This document shows, piece after piece, positions 61,889 to 64,000 of a stretch of 64,000 bases of DNA. Within the stretch, counting starts at the first letter, position 1. Each line of letters begins with the position of its first letter. The notes beneath the pieces are model-generated. The model was not told the origin of the DNA, did no database searches, and saw only the letters and a list, made by a program, of their open reading frames with translations. The position numbers and the translations under genes were made by a program. The stretch comes from Halobellus ruber. Lineage in GTDB: Archaea > Halobacteriota > Halobacteria > Halobacteriales > Haloferacaceae. Where the stretch lies: NCBI RefSeq assembly GCF_014212355.1, contig NZ_JACKXD010000003.1, positions 248,001 to 312,000 on the forward strand. The letters are read 5' to 3'.

Positions 61889-63288
61889 CATCGCAAAGCG
61901 GTCTAGAGTCTGCCTCTGGTACTCTCAATTGAGAGGTCACATCTGATTGTTGTTTTGGTCGATCGGTGGAGTAGTTCGTCGAGGAACGCCTAGTAGTACT
62001 CCGGATCAGCGTACTTCACCAGCCGAAGCTGGAGCAATGCCTCTGATCCTTCCGCTGTCCAGCGCATCCACTGGTTCCTGCGTCGCTTGCTGACCTCACC
62101 CATTAGCCGTTCGACGGAGTTCGAGGTCCACGGTACCTCGAACCCCTCGATAGCAGCCTCGGCGAACGTCACGATCGACGGAACCCACCGCCGAAGATAC
62201 CCCGCAGCCTTCGCTGATCCGTACTGATCTAACTGCCACGCTGTCTTCTCAATACGCTCGGTCGTTCGCGCGATCCGCTCACGGATCGCCGCGAACTCCC
62301 CGTCTGGACGGTGTTTGGCGACCGAGTTCTTCAGATGGAACACCTCGTCGATCACCTCCGAGACTATCTCGTTCCGCTGGTCCAGAGAGAACACACCGTC
62401 GTCCCAGAGGTTGTAGTCAAGCGTCCAACCGACGTGGACGAGATCAAGTTGGTGATCGCGGTGTTCGTCGGTAAAAGCCGTGATAATGCCCTTCTCAGCC
62501 TCGATGTCTTCGAGTTCGGTGGCTGTTTCGTCCCAGTCAGCGTTGGCCGAGAGATCCAGCAGGGAGCGCGACTCGTCGGCAGTACCTTCGCCGAGCGTGG
62601 CTTGGACGGAGTGGTACGCGCGGTCGTCGTCTTGGCTGTGACACCTCGTACCGTCAGGAATAACGGCGTTAACGTCTGTTTCAGCGACACAGTCTGGAAG
62701 GAACTGCTTGAGCCTGTTCCCGTACTCTTTGGCTCGGCGGTTGATGGTCGCCGGCGACAGCATCAAGACGAAGCCATCGCCGTGATCAGCGGCGTCACGA
62801 TAACTGAGCGATGTAGCGAGATCGACGCTCTTGACGGCGATGTCCTGCTGATAGCGGTTTTGCCCGTCGAAGATGTTCTCAGCTTCGACGGGCCGGAAGT
62901 AGCTGGATTCGTCGTGGTCAGCGGCGGTATCTTCGACATAGTGAAGATCGAATTCGTGCTCACCGGCGGTTGCGACGGCTGTGCGAGTATCGGTACCAGC
63001 TCGTTGGAAGCGTCGGTCACCGTTGCCAGTAGTGTGTTTCTCGCCACAGAGCGCCTTGACGCGAGACGCGTCGAGGCACTCGACCATCGATTCGAGCAGG
63101 ACAGATTCGACGTTCTGCTCAGTAACGAACTCGGCAAGCGTGGCGAGCGGTACCGTTCTGTCTTCGTCGAATCGTGAACCGCACGTTGATTGTGGCGTGC
63201 ACGGGACACCTCTTGGGTGGACACCAGAGGCGTCCCGTTCCTCACGGGAGCCAGTTGCTACTGAACTCTAGAGGACTTTGCGACAGGA
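61889..63288 (-). mobile_element. ISH6-type insertion sequence, damaged
   Basis: Inverted ends CGCAAAG...TCTAGAGT at about 61892-61909 and ACTCTAGAG..CTTTGCG at about 63266-63283 enclose one transposase gene. The ends are imperfect. The element separates the glycan island from the next membrane protein. Confidence 0.6.
61990..63202 (-). pseudogene. ISH6-type transposase with an N-terminal frameshift
   Basis: The main frame (from 63087) contains ALCGEKHTTGNGDRRFQRAGTDTRTAVATAGEHEFDLHYVED..., INRRAKEYGNRLKQFLPD, and the C-terminus SNSVERLMGEVSKRRRNQWMRWTAEG...LRLVKYADPEYY of ISH6. Upstream, the GTG at 63202 starts HATINVRFTI in another frame, and the expected (D)EDRTVPLATLAEFVTEQNVESVL continues in the main frame. 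One extra base near 63170 explains it. A short stretch before KGIITAF also seems missing relative to what I remember, possibly with a catalytic Asp. Inactive. Confidence 0.75.
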
Positions 63289-63362
63289 CCAACTAATTAT
63301 CTCCAGCAGGCAGATACTTGCCCACTCCTGAGGAAAATGTTAATAACGGACACATCACTAAT

Positions 63363-64000
63363 ATGACTGTGAATCGTATTGATCGTGGAGTAATAGCGGT
63401 AGGCGCGGTTGGTGTCAGTACTGCTGCGATTGGAGCAGTGACATTCACGAAGCCCCCTGGGTACACGCCAAGTTTCTATGGCCTTGTTCCAGTCTGGATA
63501 TGGAGTGCGCTTGCTCTCTCGACCGTAACTGGCATTATCCTGCTCGCCCGCGGTGCATTCTCCGAGCAATTTTCAGTGTTTGTCCGTGGAATCATAGTCG
63601 TTGGTGCCTCGTATGCTATTTTGTACTTTCTCCCGCGAGCGGTCGGCTTCGAATTTTGGGCATTCTCGCGGGCCGACTCCCTGATGCACTTTTCGTACGT
63701 TGAATATATTATTTCAACCGGATTCAATCCGACGGTCAATATGTATCCAGGTACGCACTACGTCATCTCGCAGGCCGCAATTATTACTGATATCCCAGTT
63801 GAGATATTTCAACCTATTTTGATGTATCTTATTACTGCTATATTCATTGTTAGTTGTGCGCTTCTCGGACGCGCTCTCAGCGGGCGATACGCGGCACAGT
63901 TCGTTTGCATTGCGGCGGTTCCTCTCATCTTCGGGAAATATATGCAGCATCTAATGCCGTGGTTTATTGCATTTTCCCTGTTACCTCTTATATTATTTAT
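63363..64000 (+). CDS. Polytopic membrane protein, GT-C/oligosaccharyl-transferase-like, cut by the window end
   Basis: 212 codons open to the right edge, starting at ATG 63363 (MTVNRIDRGV). At least six hydrophobic segments. The loop FSRADSLMHFSYVEYIISTGFNPTVNMYPGTHYVISQAAI has the Asp, His and Tyr-Pro pattern seen in GT-C type glycosyltransferases and related haloarchaeal membrane proteins. GC is intermediate. It fits the continuation of the glycan locus beyond the ISH6 insertion; the C-terminus is outside the window. Confidence 0.6.
   Translation, partial: MTVNRIDRGVIAVGAVGVSTAAIGAVTFTKPPGYTPSFYGLVPVWIWSALALSTVTGIILLARGAFSEQFSVFVRGIIVVGASYAILYFLPRAVGFEFWAFSRADSLMHFSYVEYIISTGFNPTVNMYPGTHYVISQAAIITDIPVEIFQPILMYLITAIFIVSCALLGRALSGRYAAQFVCIAAVPLIFGKYMQHLMPWFIAFSLLPLILF

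Overview
The window is chromosomal DNA of a halophilic archaeon (class Halobacteria). The evidence is the strongly acidic, GC-rich proteome, TATA boxes about 25 bases before start codons that have no leader, the haloarchaeal families (HTH_10 regulators, TrmB, PGF-pre-PGF exported proteins, DUF1616/DUF58/MoxR) and haloarchaeal insertion-sequence debris of the ISH8, ISH6, IS6 and IS200/IS605 types. I cannot place genus or species. No rRNA, tRNA or CRISPR array was seen.

Layout. 1-9000: scattered genes (channel-like C-terminus, a membrane-anchored protein with a nuclease-like N-terminus, a Rieske protein, a CBS protein, a zinc-finger-like protein, a polytopic membrane protein) among IS200/IS605 debris. 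9128-19727: a catabolic island with a ring-hydroxylating oxygenase, two SDR dehydrogenases, a D-2-hydroxyacid dehydrogenase, an FAA hydrolase, an altered type I dehydroquinase-like enzyme, an IclR regulator and three HTH_10 regulators; two of the HTH_10 regulators are close paralogues that bracket the island. 20665-26555: a DtxR-like regulator, a FAD oxidoreductase, small proteins and a PH-domain pair. 26909-37443: two MacB-type ABC export loci around a TrmB regulator and a broken TrmB paralogue. 37678-45974: exported or surface proteins, including two PGF-pre-PGF proteins and a MinD-like ATPase with a membrane segment and a TP-rich tail. 46246-55120: a MoxR / DUF58 / DUF4350 / DUF4129-like / DUF1616 envelope cluster. 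About 54730-60750: a low-GC surface-glycan island (two GT4 glycosyltransferases, a sulfatase-superfamily enzyme, a flippase), followed by nested IS remnants and the start of a further membrane protein at the window edge.

The most unusual thing seen is a dispersed palindromic element. Ten copies lie at 1077, 5868, 6082, 6732, 12581, 16824, 20506, 30730, 32275 and 37505, and each is exactly 78 bp. They are flanked by T-N-A trinucleotides, identical on both sides in seven of the ten. One copy has landed inside a TrmB gene; removing it with one copy of TCA restores the reading frame. This supports past mobility as a non-autonomous element making 3-bp target duplications. The second notable feature is a GC switch inside the DUF58 gene near 54730, which looks like a recombination boundary of the imported glycan island.

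How the genes may work together. The catabolic island probably oxidises and cleaves an organic acid or cyclic substrate that I cannot name. The ABC loci and exported proteins, the MoxR/DUF58 cluster and the glycan island all concern the cell envelope.
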